A stretch of DNA of 41,270 bases, from NCBI RefSeq assembly GCF_928097925.1, contig NZ_CAKMRI010000002.1, positions 1 through 41,270 on the forward strand, written 5' to 3'. Each line of letters starts with the position of its first letter. Position 1 is the stretch's first letter. Below are positions 1 through 12,580 of the stretch, in pieces. The notes beneath the pieces are model-generated. The model saw nothing but the letters and a program-made list of their open reading frames with translations. It was not told where the DNA came from and searched no databases. The DNA comes from Mediannikoviicoccus vaginalis. GTDB taxonomy: Bacteria > Bacillota > Clostridia > Tissierellales > Peptoniphilaceae. Position numbers and translations under genes: made by a program.

Positions 1-3000
1 TGAAATTGAAGGAAGAAAGATATCTGCATGGTTTGGAAAGGAAGGAGCAATTTTTAAAGATGGAGATGAGGCAAGATATAGAGAAGGGCAAATAGTTTCT
101 TGGAAAGATTTAGCTAATAATATTAATGATTTATTAAATAGAGGAGAATTTGCTAGCAACGTGGAGGTTATAGAAAGTGCCACATATGAAAGAGAAAAAA
201 TAGCAGAAAAATTATTGTATTTAAAGAGAGATCTTTCTGATGAAACTAAGGACAGATATTTAGCGATTCTTAATGATATAAAAGGAAGAGGCTTCCCAGA
301 TGAAAAAGAAAATCTCGGAAAAAAACTTGAAGATAAAAATTTTATAAATAAACTCAGAAAAGAATACGAGGTATTTTTAGAAGAATATAAGATTAATCCT
401 AATATTTTAAGATTTCATCATTATAAATTATCTAGAATCTATAATGATATCAATGATTTAGAAATAGAAAGAAAATTATATAGGTCAAATTTAAAGGATA
501 TTGCACCTATTCAGAGTTTCATAACACAAGATGAGATAGATGAAAACTTAAAAAGAGGAAGTGGGTTTTCTGATGGAAAGAAAAGAATATATGAATTTTT
601 TACTAAAAAGCATGATTTGAAAGAACAAGCAGACTTCTTGAAAAATGAATATGGCGTAGGTGGAAGTTCTCATGCACTATCTGCTGCAAGAAAAAGTGGT
701 GAGTGGCACGATGCGAAGGGAATAAAATATAATAAAGGTAATGCAAAAGAAATACTACTATCTTGGTCTAATGTTGCAAGAAGAATTAATGACCTTATTA
801 AAAAGAATAGATATATAGATGAAGAAAGTTTTGAAGAAAATAGGAAGAAAAAAACAGATCAGGAAATAAATAAAACAGAAAAAGAAAGCCAGGAGTATAT
901 AAATTATCAAGATGATTTGCCTCCAACTGATAATGATGTATATATAGAAAGAACAAATAATAGTTCTATATATTATTATCAAGGACAGTCTGTAGCAAGT
1001 ATAGGTGATGATGGAAAACTTATCATTTATGATGAATTTATGCCAAATTTTTTAAAAGAAGAAATATATTCCATAGCCTTTGAAAAACAATTAGATATAC
1101 CATTAGACCAGTTAGACGATGGAATTATTCTTGAGGGAATACATGACACTTTTTATATTAAAGAAAAGGAAGAAATAGAAGGAAGAGAATATTACCTTTT
1201 AGAAAGTCAAAGTCGATATGATGATATTCCAAATATTGTAGTTAATTCTAACAAAGAAGTTATAGATGATGATATAGTAAATGGTTTTGAAGAATTTAAG
1301 GAATTTTATCCTAATAAAAATAAAGAGAATATAGGTTTTGATTTAGATAGCCATATAAAAGATGATTATTGGATAATTGAGTTTAATGAGGGTTCGAGTC
1401 TAATAGAAAAAGATTATACAGGACAAAGGCTGACCAAAGAACTATTAGATGAAATAAGAGAAATAGATGAAAAGATAAGACTTCATAATAAGACCTTAGG
1501 AGAAGATGAATATAGGCAGATGACTGATAAGTGGGAGGGGTATTCCAAATTCTATTTTGACCATATAGTAGATGGAAAAATTGTTGATCACTATAAGATA
1601 GACATAGGTGATGGAAATGAGATCAACCAAAGAGATTTTGAATTTCTTTATGAACAAATAGGAAAAAGTCAGATAGAACTTAATCAAACTATAGAAGAAA
1701 ATAAGATAGATGAAAAAATAATTTCCATAGACCAAATTGAAGATAGACTTTTCGATGTATTAGTTAAGGATAAAGCTTTAGAAAATGAAATTATAAAGGC
1801 AAGAGAAAACTTAGGAAATAATACCTTAGCAAGTTTTAACTCTGTATTTCAAAGAGAATATGCGAAAATCATGAGAGAAGTTGCCGATAAGCAGGGAAAT
1901 CTTCCGGATGATATGAAGTCAATAGATAAGGTTAAAGAATTAGGCATTAGAATAGAAAATAGATATAGAGAATATTTAAATAATTCACTTAAAAACAATA
2001 TAGAAGATGATAAGGAAATCCTCTCTATAAAAGTGGGAGATATAGTTAGAACAGAGGATAATAAATATTTAAAAATAAAAAATATTTCCAGTGGATATGA
2101 TAATAACCATAATCAAATAACATATTATTCATATGATGCCTATTTTGATAAGGACTTAAAACTATTCTCACATTCCTTTAAAGAAAGCGATTTAAAAGCT
2201 TTAGAAGTATTAAGAAATGAAGTAGAAGAAAAATTAACAAAAGAGATTGTAGAAGATAAAATAGCAGTAAAAGTAGGATTTTATTATGCTTTAGTAGATA
2301 AAGAGAAAACAAAGGATATAGAACTAGAAGAAACAGGAATTAGAGTTTATCCAAGAAAGGAAAACTCACAAGGAAAGATCTACAATTTATATAAAGGGAA
2401 ATCTTTTGAGGATAGCAGAAAAATAGACAGTTTGTTTGATGAAATTACTGTCAAAATGAAAGAAGTAAACCTTACAAATTTAAATGATGTATTAGAATTG
2501 GAAAGGGAAGGTTTATTTGAAATTACTGATGATAAAGTTACAAAATTTGAGGAAGGCTATGATATAGATGTTCAAAGCTTTAATCAGCAATTTCCAGATT
2601 ACTATAATGATATATATGTTTTTAATAAAAATCTTGAAATCAGTGGAGCATATCAAAATTTAGCACAAATAAATGAAGAAAATAAAATTACTTTTAATAT
2701 AAATTTATCTCAAGAAGAAAAATCAAAAATTGAAGAAATAAGAGATAAAAAAGAAGTTCTTTCCAAGTTAATAGATAAGGATATCAAAGAAAAAAGAGAA
2801 TACTATTTTGATCCTCAAAATGAAGAATACTTACTACTGTCAAAGAAAATAGAAGATGGATTATTAAAAAAACCAGAAAATATTATAGATGGAAAAGAAG
2901 GGTATAAGGTAGAGCTAATCTTAGATGTTAAGGGGAAATCTCTTAAACAAAATTTACGATACAATGGGTATATTTTAAATTCTAATCAAGCTATAAAATA

Positions 3001-6000
3001 TAAAAGTTATAAGGACATATTAAGTAACTTACCTTATTTACTTGATGACAAACATAGAGAAGTGCTTTTAAATGGATATTTAAATCAGCAAATAGAAAAT
3101 GATAGAACAAGGCAAGAAGAAAATCCATTTAAAGAAGGTATGAGTGTTAGATACAAAGGAAAAGAATACACTATAACCGCCATTAACGATACTACAAGTC
3201 CTAAAACTATAGAATTAGAAGATAGCACAGGACTAATGAATGGTTTTATTACCGGAAACGAAATAATTCTTTTTAATGACTACAAAGATCTTGATTTGGA
3301 AGTTATAAAAAAAGAGGAATTAATTCCGTTAGAAATAGAAGATTATAGTCTTTTAGGATTACCAGTTCAATTTAGAAATAAGGAATATTTAATTAAAGAA
3401 AATGAATTTAATGAAGCTGGAATGGGTAGATTAGCTTTAAGTACAATAGATAAGAGTGTTATTACTGAAGTAATATATAGTAGAGAAAGACCTGTTTCTA
3501 ATATTTTTGTAAGAAAGGAAGATTTAGAAGAATATAAATCTAGTGAAAAAGATATATTAAGTAAAAAACAATCTATCGATAAAGAGGAATTAGTAGAACA
3601 AATTAGCTTTGAAGATATTGACAATAATAACGAAGAAAAAGTTAAAAAAGACAATTCAAGGCTTTTACATAAAAGCCTTGATGTAATAAATAATAAATCT
3701 TCTCTTGTTGCTGATCAGTTTATAGTAAGAGTTGATAATGAAAAGGAAGAATTTTTAGTATATAGTTCGTCTAATCCAAAAAATTATAGGGAATTTACTC
3801 TACCTTTTTCTTACCTCAAAGGAATCGACAAAATTGACGGAGATGGTAATTCATTGAAATTAACCACTCATAGAAAAGAAACTATTGATAAGAAGTTAGA
3901 AGAATATAAGGAATGGAAAGAAAATAATAATTTAATAAGGACTGATAGAGAAAATATAGAAGGGATTTCTGAAGTTTCTTTAGAAAACTATAAAATTATT
4001 AATGAAGAAGAAAACCTACCACCTTCACAGAGATTAAAAAACAACATTGAAGCTATAAATGTCTTAAAGGCTTTAGAAAAAGAAAATAGAAGTGCAAGAA
4101 AAGATGAACAGGAAATTTTGGCAAAATATATCGGCTGGGGAGGACTTTCTGATGTATTTGATGAAGAAAAGGAAGGTCAATGGCTTGATGCAAGAAACTT
4201 TTTAAAAGAAAATCTAGCTGGGGAAGAATATAATAGGGCAAGAGAATCAACCTTAACAGCTTTTTATACGCCGAAAGTAGTTATAGACGCTATCTATGAA
4301 AGTCTTTCTAATCTTGGATTTGAAAAAGGAAATATATTAGAACCAAGTGCTGGGACAGGAAGATTTATAGGAAATCTACCTGAAGAAATGAAAGAGTCAA
4401 ACTTTTATGGAGTTGAATTAGATAGCATTAGTGGACAAATTGCCAAAGAACTTTACCCTAATGCCAATATACAAATAAAAGGATTTGAAGAAACCAATTT
4501 TTCTAATAACCTATTTGATGTGGCCATAGGAAATATTCCTTTTGGAGAATTTAAAGTAGCAGATCGTGAGTATGAAAGAAATAACTTTCTAATTCACGAT
4601 TATTTTTTTGCTAAAACTTTAGATAAGGTTAGAGATGGAGGCATAATTGCTTTTATAACATCTTCAGGAACAATGGATAAAAAAAGTGAAGATGTTAGAA
4701 GATATATATCGGAAAGAGCAGAGTTCTTAGGAGCAATAAGACTACCAAATACTACATTTAAAGGGGTAGCTGGAACAGAAGTAACTTCAGATATAATCTT
4801 TTTAAAAAAGAGAGATAGACTATTAAAGCTAGATGAAGACTGGATAAAGCTAGACAAAGATGCAAAAGGACTAATATATAATAAATACTTTGTAGATAAT
4901 CCTCAGATGGTAATAGGGACTATGGAAGAAATACCGTCAAGATTTGGGACAAGCCTTGCATGTATTGAAAATAAAGATATTTCTTTAGAAGAAGGACTAA
5001 AAAAAGCTATTAAAAATATTCAAGGTAGGTATGAAAAAGCTCAAATAAATGATGATTTAGGAGAAGAAACAATACCAGCTGATGATAGTGTTAAAAACTA
5101 TTCTTTTGCTTTAGTGGATGATGAAATATATTTTAGAGAAAATTCAATTATGCAAAGAATATCCTTAAACCAAAAGGATAAAGATAAGGTAAAAGAATAT
5201 TTAAGATTAAATGAAAGTCTAAGGAAAGTTATAACCTATCAAAGAGAAGACTATTCAGATGAAGAGATAAAAAAAGAACAAGAAAATCTAAATAAATTCT
5301 ACGATGATTTCAATAGCAAACATGGAAGACTAAATTCAAAAAACAATAAAAAGTTATTTAGAGAAGATGCCAATTTTTCTTTAATTTCAACTTTGGAGAA
5401 ATTAGATAAAGAAGGCAACTTTATAGGAAAATCTGATATCTTTAACAAGAGAACTATAAAAAAAGCTGTAATAATAGATCATACAGATAGGGCAATAGAT
5501 GCTCTGGTACTCTCTATTAGTCAAAAAGGTAAAATAAATTTTGATTACATGGAAGAATTGACAGGAAAAACAAGAGATAAATTAATAGAAGAATTAAAGG
5601 GAGAAATATTTTTAAATTTAGATTCCTTTGAACCTAATGATATGAATCCATTTAAGTCTGCTAAAGAGCTAGGAGATTTTTCAAGACCTTACGTAAGTGC
5701 TGATGAATACTTGTCAGGAAATATAAGAGATAAAATTGAAGTTGTAGACTCTTATATTAAAAACATCGAAAAAGAGTTAGGAAAGGAAGAAAATCTAGAG
5801 GATAGTAAACTCTTAAAAAAAGAATTAGAAGAGTTACATTTTCAAAAAGCAAAGCTAGTGGAAGTAATGCCTAAAGCACTAGATGCAAGTGAGATTACAG
5901 TTAGAATGGGTGCAACATGGATACCGGAACAAGATTACAAAAAATTTATGTTTGATTTGTTGAAAACACCAGTTTCATCAAGGTGGAATATAGATATTAA

Positions 6001-9000
6001 GTATTCTGACTTTACAGGAGAATATAGAGTTGAAGGAAAAAGCTCTGATAGGGACAATGACCTTGCTTCTTTTACCTATGGTACAAATAGGGTAAATGCC
6101 TACAAATTGATAGAAGATACTTTAAATTTAAGAGATACTAAGGTATTTGACCAAGTAGAAGACAGTGATGGAAAGAAAAAATCTGTGCTTAATCAAAAAG
6201 AAACAATGCTTGCAAGAAGTAAGCAAGAGATGATAAAAGAAGAATTTAAAAGCTGGATATTTGATGATGTGGAAAGAAGAAATAGATTAGTAGAAGATTA
6301 TAACGAAAGATTCAATTCCATAAGACAAAGGGAATATGATGGATCTAATCTTACTTTTGAAGGAATGAATCCTGAAATAGAATTAAGAGCACATCAAAAA
6401 GATGCAATAGCAAGAGGGTTGTTTGGTGGAAATACTTTACTTGCCCATGAAGTAGGAGCAGGAAAAACCTTTGAAATGATAGGTATAGCCATGGAGTCAA
6501 AAAGACTTGGGATGAGTAATAAGTCAATGTTTGTTGTTCCTAACCACATCGTAGAGCAATTTGGAAGAGAATTTAATGAACTCTATCCAGGAGCTAATGT
6601 ATTATGTGCTACAGAAAAAGACTTCACACCAGATAAACGAAAAAGATTTTGTAGTCGTATTGCTACAGGAAGTTTTGATGCTGTTATTATAGGGCACAGT
6701 CAATTTGAAAAAATTCCTATATCAAAAGAAAGACAAGAATATGAATTGCAAGGTCAAATTGATGAAATAATTGACTATATAGATGAATACAAAAGAGAAA
6801 GGGATCAAAGATTTACTGTAAAGCAATTAGAAAAAACAAAGAAAAAATTAGAGACAAAGTTAGAAAAACTAAATGCTGATTATAAGAAAGATGACGTTGT
6901 AACCTTTGAGGAACTGGGAGTAGATAAGTTATTTGTAGATGAAGCCCATGCCTACAAAAACCTCTATCTATTTTCTAAAATGAGGAATGTAGCAGGAATT
7001 ACTTCTACAGATTCACAAAAATCATCAGATATGCTTATGAAATGCCGCTATATGGATGAAATAACTAATAATAAAGGATTAGTATTTGCCACAGGTACAC
7101 CAGTAAGTAACAGTATGGCTGAACTTTATACCATGCAGAGATATTTACAGTATGATGAATTAAAAAAGATGAAATTGCAACATTTCGATTCTTGGGCATC
7201 TACTTTTGGAGAAACAATAACGGCAATAGAATTAAATCCTGAGGGTAATGGTTATAGGAGCAAAACCAGATTTGCAAAATTTTATAATCTTCCAGAACTT
7301 ATGAATACTGTAAAAGGATTTATGGATATTAAAACAGCTGATGTTTTAAACCTTCCTACACCAATGGCCCATTATGAAACTATAAAAACAAAGCCTACCG
7401 AAGAACAAAAAGAAATTCTTGAAACTTTTTCCGAGAGAGCAGATAAGGTTCGTGATAAGCAGGTAGATTCAAGTGTTGATAATATGCTATTAATAACAAA
7501 TGATGGGAAGAAGATGGCATTAGATCAAAGATTAATCAATCCTTTACTTCCTGATGATCCTAATAGTAAGGTGAATACCTGTATAAAAAATGTGTTTAGC
7601 ATTTGGTATAAATATAAAGATAAAAAATCTGCTCAATTAATATTTTGTGATATGTCTACACCAAGTAGTGATTTTAATATCTATGATGATATTAAAACAA
7701 AACTTATAGATATGGGAGTACCTGAAAATGAAATAGAATTTATTCATAAGGCAAAAAACAATATGGAAAAAGACGCTATCTTTGATAAGGTAAGAAAGGG
7801 AGAAATAAGAGTCTTACTTGGTTCAACACAGAAAATGGGAGCAGGTACTAATGCCCAAGACAAACTAATTGCAATTCACGATCTTGATATACCATGGAGA
7901 CCTGCTGATCTTTCTCAAAGGGCAGGCAGGATTGTGAGGCAGGGAAATGAGAATAAGGAAGTCCATATATTTAGATATGTAACAGAAAATACTTTTGATG
8001 CCTACCTATTCCAAACCTTAGAGAATAAACAAAAATATATTTCCCAAATTATGACGTCAAAGACTCCTGTAAGAGTTGCAGAAGATGTAGACGAAGCCAC
8101 ATTAAACTATGCCGAAATAAAAACTCTTGCAACAGGAAATCCATTAATAAAGGAGAAGATGGACCTTGATGTTGAAGTTTCTAAACTTAAAATGCTAGAG
8201 TCCAATTTTAAATCAAATCTTTACAAGCTGGAAGATAAAGTAGTTAAATTTTATCCAAAGGAAATAGAAAGATTAAAAGAAAGGATAGAGAACTTAAAGG
8301 AAGATATTAAAAATGTTGAGCCTTATAGAGAATTGGATAAAAATTTAAAAGAAGATAATAAATTTACCTCTCTAATTATTGACGGAAAGAAGTATATAGA
8401 TAAGAAAATAGCTGGAGAGTTTTTGTTGAACAAAATTAAGGGAGTTAAAATATATAGGGAAATGGATAAAGATGGAGAAAAAATAGGTGAATATAGAAAT
8501 TTTGATTTATCCATAAAATATGATTCCTTTTTCAATAAATATAACTTTATATTAAAAGGTAAGGGAGAATATAGAGGAGAGTTTGGAACAGATGAAATAG
8601 GTAATATAACAAGAATGGATAATGTATTAGATAAATTACCAGAAAGATTAGAAAATACAATTTCAAAACTAAAAGATACAGAAGAGCAATTTCAAACAGC
8701 CAAAATTGAAATACAAAAGACATTTCCACAAGCTGAACTTTTAAAGGATAAGACACTAAGACTTGCAGAAGTTAATAATCTTTTGGATATGGGAGAAAGT
8801 GAAGATATAAGCCGAGATAATCCATTACTAGAAGAAGTAAAGGAAGAATTGATAGACTTCCTTAACAGAGAATATGATGAAGAAAACAGGTTAGAGGACT
8901 TTGATACTATATTTCCTGACTTAACAGATATAGGAATAGCTTATACAACTACACCAGATGAAAAACATGAAATACAAGTAAGTTTAGATTTAATAAATTA

Positions 9001-9406
9001 CAAGATGAACACCTATGTAGATAAGAATCTAATTGACAGCTTTCAATACACCTATGATCCCTTAGATGCAAGTGATTTAAAAGAGCTAGTACAGATAAAG
9101 ACATCTATTGGCTTTTGGGATTTTAGTGAGCTTGTATCAGTAAATGAAGAAAAACTGAGAGAAGTAATGGGATTTGAAATAGATGATGATGGCAACTTCT
9201 ATGACCCATTATCTAAAGATATGGATTTAGATGGAATAATAGATAGAAATGATGCTGACTTTAGAGATAGTAAAGTGCAGGAAATAGGAGATTTTGAAAG
9301 GAAAGAAAAAACATCTATTATGGATAGATTAAAGGAATATAAGGGGAATTTAGCAGTAAATAATAATATAAAAGAAATAAATAATAGTGAACCATGTGGC
9401 AGATAA
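1..9406 (+). CDS. Giant conjugative-element protein: N6-adenine methylase fused to SNF2-type helicase (5' partial)
   Basis: The reading frame is open from base 2 with no stop, so the true start lies left of the window; the GTG at 161 is only the first start-like codon. At least 3134 residues are present. Numbering from 161, an AdoMet motif I ([11 protein letters not shown]) sits near residue 1392 and a catalytic NIPFG motif (the NPPF/Y type of N6-adenine methylases) near 1456. An SNF2-like helicase follows: Walker A HEVGAGKT near 2094, DEAH near 2259, TGTPVSNS, and motif [11 protein letters not shown] near 2584. The first 48 codons (ISAWFGKEG...[13 protein letters not shown]) resemble a second copy at about 650-810 (GEWHDAKGI...[13 protein letters not shown]), so the N-terminus holds a repeated module. 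Such proteins (LtrC-like, over 2500 aa) are common on Firmicute conjugative elements and probably process or protect transferred DNA; the exact role is unknown. The SSB-like gene follows after 33 bp. Confidence 0.9.
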   Translation, partial: EIEGRKISAWFGKEGAIFKDGDEARYREGQIVSWKDLANNINDLLNRGEFASNVEVIESATYEREKIAEKLLYLKRDLSDETKDRYLAILNDIKGRGFPDEKENLGKKLEDKNFINKLRKEYEVFLEEYKINPNILRFHHYKLSRIYNDINDLEIERKLYRSNLKDIAPIQSFITQDEIDENLKRGSGFSDGKKRIYEFFTKKHDLKEQADFLKNEYGVGGSSHALSAARKSGEWHDAKGIKYNKGNAKEILLSWSNVARRINDLIKKNRYIDEESFEENRKKKTDQEINKTEKESQEYINYQDDLPPTDNDVYIERTNNSSIYYYQGQSVASIGDDGKLIIYDEFMPNFLKEEIYSIAFEKQLDIPLDQLDDGIILEGIHDTFYIKEKEEIEGREYYLLESQSRYDDIPNIVVNSNKEVIDDDIVNGFEEFKEFYPNKNKENIGFDLDSHIKDDYWIIEFNEGSSLIEKDYTGQRLTKELLDEIREIDEKIRLHNKTLGEDEYRQMTDKWEGYSKFYFDHIVDGKIVDHYKIDIGDGNEINQRDFEFLYEQIGKSQIELNQTIEENKIDEKIISIDQIEDRLFDVLVKDKALENEIIKARENLGNNTLASFNSVFQREYAKIMREVADKQGNLPDDMKSIDKVKELGIRIENRYREYLNNSLKNNIEDDKEILSIKVGDIVRTEDNKYLKIKNISSGYDNNHNQITYYSYDAYFDKDLKLFSHSFKESDLKALEVLRNEVEEKLTKEIVEDKIAVKVGFYYALVDKEKTKDIELEETGIRVYPRKENSQGKIYNLYKGKSFEDSRKIDSLFDEITVKMKEVNLTNLNDVLELEREGLFEITDDKVTKFEEGYDIDVQSFNQQFPDYYNDIYVFNKNLEISGAYQNLAQINEENKITFNINLSQEEKSKIEEIRDKKEVLSKLIDKDIKEKREYYFDPQNEEYLLLSKKIEDGLLKKPENIIDGKEGYKVELILDVKGKSLKQNLRYNGYILNSNQAIKYKSYKDILSNLPYLLDDKHREVLLNGYLNQQIENDRTRQEENPFKEGMSVRYKGKEYTITAINDTTSPKTIELEDSTGLMNGFITGNEIILFNDYKDLDLEVIKKEELIPLEIEDYSLLGLPVQFRNKEYLIKENEFNEAGMGRLALSTIDKSVITEVIYSRERPVSNIFVRKEDLEEYKSSEKDILSKKQSIDKEELVEQISFEDIDNNNEEKVKKDNSRLLHKSLDVINNKSSLVADQFIVRVDNEKEEFLVYSSSNPKNYREFTLPFSYLKGIDKIDGDGNSLKLTTHRKETIDKKLEEYKEWKENNNLIRTDRENIEGISEVSLENYKIINEEENLPPSQRLKNNIEAINVLKALEKENRSARKDEQEILAKYIGWGGLSDVFDEEKEGQWLDARNFLKENLAGEEYNRARESTLTAFYTPKVVIDAIYESLSNLGFEKGNILEPSAGTGRFIGNLPEEMKESNFYGVELDSISGQIAKELYPNANIQIKGFEETNFSNNLFDVAIGNIPFGEFKVADREYERNNFLIHDYFFAKTLDKVRDGGIIAFITSSGTMDKKSEDVRRYISERAEFLGAIRLPNTTFKGVAGTEVTSDIIFLKKRDRLLKLDEDWIKLDKDAKGLIYNKYFVDNPQMVIGTMEEIPSRFGTSLACIENKDISLEEGLKKAIKNIQGRYEKAQINDDLGEETIPADDSVKNYSFALVDDEIYFRENSIMQRISLNQKDKDKVKEYLRLNESLRKVITYQREDYSDEEIKKEQENLNKFYDDFNSKHGRLNSKNNKKLFREDANFSLISTLEKLDKEGNFIGKSDIFNKRTIKKAVIIDHTDRAIDALVLSISQKGKINFDYMEELTGKTRDKLIEELKGEIFLNLDSFEPNDMNPFKSAKELGDFSRPYVSADEYLSGNIRDKIEVVDSYIKNIEKELGKEENLEDSKLLKKELEELHFQKAKLVEVMPKALDASEITVRMGATWIPEQDYKKFMFDLLKTPVSSRWNIDIKYSDFTGEYRVEGKSSDRDNDLASFTYGTNRVNAYKLIEDTLNLRDTKVFDQVEDSDGKKKSVLNQKETMLARSKQEMIKEEFKSWIFDDVERRNRLVEDYNERFNSIRQREYDGSNLTFEGMNPEIELRAHQKDAIARGLFGGNTLLAHEVGAGKTFEMIGIAMESKRLGMSNKSMFVVPNHIVEQFGREFNELYPGANVLCATEKDFTPDKRKRFCSRIATGSFDAVIIGHSQFEKIPISKERQEYELQGQIDEIIDYIDEYKRERDQRFTVKQLEKTKKKLETKLEKLNADYKKDDVVTFEELGVDKLFVDEAHAYKNLYLFSKMRNVAGITSTDSQKSSDMLMKCRYMDEITNNKGLVFATGTPVSNSMAELYTMQRYLQYDELKKMKLQHFDSWASTFGETITAIELNPEGNGYRSKTRFAKFYNLPELMNTVKGFMDIKTADVLNLPTPMAHYETIKTKPTEEQKEILETFSERADKVRDKQVDSSVDNMLLITNDGKKMALDQRLINPLLPDDPNSKVNTCIKNVFSIWYKYKDKKSAQLIFCDMSTPSSDFNIYDDIKTKLIDMGVPENEIEFIHKAKNNMEKDAIFDKVRKGEIRVLLGSTQKMGAGTNAQDKLIAIHDLDIPWRPADLSQRAGRIVRQGNENKEVHIFRYVTENTFDAYLFQTLENKQKYISQIMTSKTPVRVAEDVDEATLNYAEIKTLATGNPLIKEKMDLDVEVSKLKMLESNFKSNLYKLEDKVVKFYPKEIERLKERIENLKEDIKNVEPYRELDKNLKEDNKFTSLIIDGKKYIDKKIAGEFLLNKIKGVKIYREMDKDGEKIGEYRNFDLSIKYDSFFNKYNFILKGKGEYRGEFGTDEIGNITRMDNVLDKLPERLENTISKLKDTEEQFQTAKIEIQKTFPQAELLKDKTLRLAEVNNLLDMGESEDISRDNPLLEEVKEELIDFLNREYDEENRLEDFDTIFPDLTDIGIAYTTTPDEKHEIQVSLDLINYKMNTYVDKNLIDSFQYTYDPLDASDLKELVQIKTSIGFWDFSELVSVNEEKLREVMGFEIDDDGNFYDPLSKDMDLDGIIDRNDADFRDSKVQEIGDFERKEKTSIMDRLKEYKGNLAVNNNIKEINNSEPCGR

Positions 9407-9439
9407 AACTTTAAATGAGATTATTAGAGGACAAAGAAT

Positions 9440-10582
9440 ATGGAATTTGATAGAGATAGATTTAATGAATTTATTCGAGAAAATTTTTCTTTTGATGGTG
9501 CTACTCAGAGAATAATTAACAATATAGTTGAATATGGAATTAAAAATTTTGCCGATTCAGAAGATAAATTAGTTGAATTTATTCAGACTACAATTGATGA
9601 TCCAACAGTTGAAGAAATAAAACATTTTATTATTAGTGATGGAAAGGAAGAAGAAATAAAAGATTTAACAGATAAGAAAGATAAAAATAGAAATGGAGGA
9701 ATAAAAATGAATATAAAAAAGGGAAATGTAATTGAAACTGAATTTGGAGACACTATGGTATTGGATGTGAAAGATAATCAAGCTACCTTATTTGACGGGA
9801 AGCAATTTATTTTAGCCACAGGAGTAGAGTTTAACAAAGAAAGTGGAAAGTATGAATGGGATTCTGTTAGATACGCAAGTGATATAAAAACAATAGCAAA
9901 TATGGAAAATACAAATTTTGAAAGCATGAAAAATACAATAGATTTTTTAGCAGAATATAATCATAAAGAATTTGTAAAAGGTATTATATCTCTTGAAACA
10001 GGAGTAGAAAATGAAAATGTTCTTAATAATGCCTATGATAATTATATGAACGATTCAGTTATGGGGCTTATTGATGAAAAGTTTATTGAATATATAGACG
10101 AAGAAGAGTTAAAAGAAAATTTAGAAGTTAATCAAGAACAAGGAGATAAAGAAATGAAAGATATAGATAATAAAGAAAAGGATACATTAAATATAGATGG
10201 AAATATAGCAACTGATATAGAAATTAAAGATTTAAAATCAAAAGATGGGAGGGACTTTAAAGTAGCCTCCTTTTCTATTGCTGAAAATGACAAGGAAGGA
10301 AATGCAAAATTCATCAGCTGCTACGCCTATAATGACAAAATCAATCAAGTAAAAAATTTGAAAAAAGGAGATTTTGTACACCTATTTGGAAAAGAAAAGA
10401 AAAGTATGGGGAAGGATAATAAGGAATACACAAGTCTAAAAGTATACTCTGCAAAGTTATTAAAAGCTAAAGAGCATATTAAAGCAAAAGCATCAACACT
10501 AGGGAAATTAAAGGAATTTAAGACTAAAGGGGATATGAAAGTGGATGAAAAGAAGAAAAAGGATAATAGCATAGAAAGGTAA
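9440..10582 (+). CDS. Composite protein with C-terminal single-stranded DNA-binding (OB-fold) domain
   Basis: This 380-residue protein starts at ATG 9440 behind AGAGGA. Residues 1-89 are acidic and unrecognised. A second block from about residue 90 (MNIKKGNVIETEFG) is also unrecognised, with a short FDGKQFILATGV stretch. The C-terminal 140 residues look like an SSB/OB fold (IDGNIATDIEIKDL, then FKVASFSIAEN and KKGDFVHLFGK). It probably coats or escorts single-stranded DNA during transfer, which fits its place directly downstream of the helicase/methylase gene. Two in-frame internal ATGs (9707 and 10154), each with its own Shine-Dalgarno sequence, fall at the block boundaries, so the ORF may be a fusion of three former small genes or may still make nested products. 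The SSB assignment rests on motif appearance, not on a search. Confidence 0.8.
   Translation: MEFDRDRFNEFIRENFSFDGATQRIINNIVEYGIKNFADSEDKLVEFIQTTIDDPTVEEIKHFIISDGKEEEIKDLTDKKDKNRNGGIKMNIKKGNVIETEFGDTMVLDVKDNQATLFDGKQFILATGVEFNKESGKYEWDSVRYASDIKTIANMENTNFESMKNTIDFLAEYNHKEFVKGIISLETGVENENVLNNAYDNYMNDSVMGLIDEKFIEYIDEEELKENLEVNQEQGDKEMKDIDNKEKDTLNIDGNIATDIEIKDLKSKDGRDFKVASFSIAENDKEGNAKFISCYAYNDKINQVKNLKKGDFVHLFGKEKKSMGKDNKEYTSLKVYSAKLLKAKEHIKAKASTLGKLKEFKTKGDMKVDEKKKKDNSIER
9695..9709 (+). promoter_or_regulatory. Internal ribosome-binding site and in-frame ATG
   Basis: GGAGGA at 9695-9700 lies 6 nt before ATG 9707, in frame with the composite SSB-like ORF. Initiation here would give a 291-residue product lacking the first block. 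Confidence 0.5.
10140..10156 (+). promoter_or_regulatory. Internal ribosome-binding site and in-frame ATG before the SSB domain
   Basis: AAGGAG at 10140-10145 lies 8 nt before ATG 10154, in frame. Initiation here would make a 142-residue protein consisting almost only of the OB-fold domain, close to the length of a free-standing SSB. Confidence 0.5.
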
Positions 10583-10591
10583 AAGATTATA

Positions 10592-10627
10592 GGGGGCAGG
10601 TTTTGGTCTGCCTCCTGTATTTTTTTA
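10592..10627 (+). terminator. Intrinsic terminator after the SSB-like gene
   Basis: GGGGGCAG (10592-10599) pairs with CTGCCTCC (10608-10615), 8 bp with one G-U pair and an 8-nt loop, followed by TGTATTTTTTT. It lies 10 bp after the stop codon. On the other strand the same hairpin is followed by TATAATCTTTT, so it may also weakly end the convergent relaxase transcript. Confidence 0.8.
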
Positions 10628-10697
10628 TTGGTTGTCTTTAAGGAAAAATGGTGGGTTATATTGAAAAAATATCAGAAGAAGCTGATACACCAGATCC

Positions 10698-12068
10698 TTA
10701 CTTATACAATTCATTATAAATATACTTATCAGTATTCTTTCTTAATTGAGTCAATTCATTTATCAATATATTCTCGTTGGCGTAGTCATCCATAAGAATA
10801 TCTTTTTTATTTTTGTATTCATCATATAATTTTGACAACTCTTTTATACTTGGATTTTTATATTGACACTTTTCTAAAGTACTTATTGCTTTTTCATATG
10901 CGATAATTTGAGGCTTATATTCACTATAAAAATCTTTATCATTTGGATTTTCTTTATAGGTTTTATAGATAACCTTATTTATTTTTATAGTGTTAATGTC
11001 TTCAATAGCTGCGTAAATTTCGCTCATAACTTTTTCAACATCTTTAATCTTATTTAGGATTTCTTGCCTATTAACAGCCTCTTCTTGGAGTTTAGTTTCC
11101 AAATCCATACTAGATGATAGACCGTATTTTCTAAGCTGATTTAAGGTATTCGCCATAGTATTCATATTATGTTTTCTTGCCCATATTTCATAACCTTTAG
11201 AAGATTTAACCTTTTCATTACTTTCTATGTCTATTATATTATCAAATTTCTTATAAGATTTTTTATCATAACAAATTTTGTTATTTTTGTAATTTTCATT
11301 CACCTTATTTTCAATTCTTTCTTTTATTTTCTCTTTTGTATAATCTTTTCCAAGAGTAGTTTCCCTCGCACGAATGAATCGCCCTTTTTCTCCTTGTTTT
11401 TTATGTCTGAAAGAAAGATATTTTCCAAGTTTAATTTCATAGCCATATTCTTCCATAAGCTTTAAGAAATTCTCATAGCTATTTGCTTTATTAATAGTAT
11501 GATCAATAGCGATTTGAAGTTTATGTTTCCAAGATTTTCCTTTCTTAAATTCAATATATTCTTTGTAGGATTTACCATTGGTTTTATACTTTTCCTTAAA
11601 TTTTACATAATATTCATCTATAACTGATAGCTTATACTTTCTACATAAATCATCACTATGATTTCTAATTTGGTGGTAAGTTTTTTTGTTACTTTGATAT
11701 GCTTTACCAGTTTCAAAAGAAACATTATTAAATAGTATATGGTTGTGAATATGCCCCTTATCTATATGGGTAGTAAGAACATATTCATACTTTCCTTTTA
11801 AGATTTTATCGCATAGTTCTAAACCTATTTGATGAGCCTCTTCAGCAGTAGTTTCTCCGGGGAAAAAAGATTGAATTAAATGTCTTGCAAAAACTTTTGC
11901 TTTAGAATTACATTCTATTTTTGTTTGTTCAAATTCTAAATGAGCAGTTATAGGGTTACAGTTTAGGGAGGAAATTAGAATTTTTCCATCTGTTTTATCA
12001 CTATTCATAATATAATCAAGTGCTGCTTTTAAAGTGGATTTTATAGGATGAATTTTAGTGATTGCCAT
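10698..12068 (-). CDS. Relaxase / mobilization nuclease (MobA/VirD2-like)
   Basis: This 456-residue protein nicks oriT, stays bound to the 5' end and leads the strand into the recipient. The N-terminus shows a relaxase domain: a candidate catalytic tyrosine Y19 in AALDYIMNSDKT and the three-histidine metal site HIDKGHIHNH at 101-110 (H106, H108, H110). The C-terminal half is lysine-rich and probably helical, as is usual for DNA-binding or coupling regions of this family. Start ATG (12068-12066 on the minus strand) overlaps the mobC stop by one base (TAATG), so the two are translationally coupled. It converges with the SSB-like gene across a shared terminator. Full length for the family; no damage seen. 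Confidence 0.9.
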   Translation of the reverse strand: MAITKIHPIKSTLKAALDYIMNSDKTDGKILISSLNCNPITAHLEFEQTKIECNSKAKVFARHLIQSFFPGETTAEEAHQIGLELCDKILKGKYEYVLTTHIDKGHIHNHILFNNVSFETGKAYQSNKKTYHQIRNHSDDLCRKYKLSVIDEYYVKFKEKYKTNGKSYKEYIEFKKGKSWKHKLQIAIDHTINKANSYENFLKLMEEYGYEIKLGKYLSFRHKKQGEKGRFIRARETTLGKDYTKEKIKERIENKVNENYKNNKICYDKKSYKKFDNIIDIESNEKVKSSKGYEIWARKHNMNTMANTLNQLRKYGLSSSMDLETKLQEEAVNRQEILNKIKDVEKVMSEIYAAIEDINTIKINKVIYKTYKENPNDKDFYSEYKPQIIAYEKAISTLEKCQYKNPSIKELSKLYDEYKNKKDILMDDYANENILINELTQLRKNTDKYIYNELYK

Positions 12069-12436
12069 TATTCTTTCTCAGTATTTATGCTATTAGAATT
12101 AGTAAGAGAGTATATTTTTTTACGTATAGAGAAAATATCTTTTGCCTGATTTTCTAATAAGCTTTTTAAATCTTCTACATCATCTTTATATATAATTGAT
12201 GTAGTATTTACCCTTTTAGTAATTTGATTTATATTATTTGAAGTACGACTTATATTTGTTGACATTTCACGAAAGACATCCATATCTAATACATAAATAT
12301 CTTTTTCTAAAATACATTTCATAATAAATTGCCTAAGAGTTTTACACTTAGATGCTTTATATTTTTCATTTAGCAATTCTAACTCCTCATCAGATAACAT
12401 TAAATAGATTCCGTTATTTCTAAATCTACTTGTCAT
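12068..12436 (-). CDS. MobC-like relaxosome accessory protein
   Basis: A 122-residue protein directly upstream of the relaxase and overlapping it by one base. The N-terminal stretch (FRNNGIYLMLSDEELELLNEKYKAS) looks like the ribbon-helix-helix type of MobC/BmgB accessory proteins, followed by a helical region with REMSTNISRTSNNINQI, typical of the family. MobC proteins bind near nic and help the relaxase open oriT. The start has a strong site, GAGGAGG, 7 nt upstream on the minus strand. The untranslated DNA just upstream of it is where oriT would be expected. Confidence 0.85.
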   Translation of the reverse strand: MTSRFRNNGIYLMLSDEELELLNEKYKASKCKTLRQFIMKCILEKDIYVLDMDVFREMSTNISRTSNNINQITKRVNTTSIIYKDDVEDLKSLLENQAKDIFSIRKKIYSLTNSNSINTEKE

Positions 12437-12580
12437 AATTTAACCTCCTCGTATATTGTAGTTGTAATAATAAATACTACATTTTGTTCTCAATCCCTCT
12501 TTATTATGTGATAATAATTATATAGATAGAGCTCGTAGTAAACTTCCTTGAAGCTCCTCTTCCTAATAAATTTATTAATC

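Noticed and set aside
161-163. GTG as the start of the helicase/methylase gene
   Set aside because: The frame stays open to the left edge and the upstream residues match a module of the same protein, with no ribosome-binding site before the GTG.
3367-3654. Minus-strand open frame of 95 codons inside the helicase/methylase gene
   Set aside because: Low-complexity Leu/Ser/Ile translation opposite an AT-rich gene; a shadow frame.
10648-10719. Plus-strand ORF of 23 codons after the SSB-like terminator (MVGYIEKISEE...)
   Set aside because: Very short, runs into the relaxase 3' end on the other strand, and has no context supporting a function.
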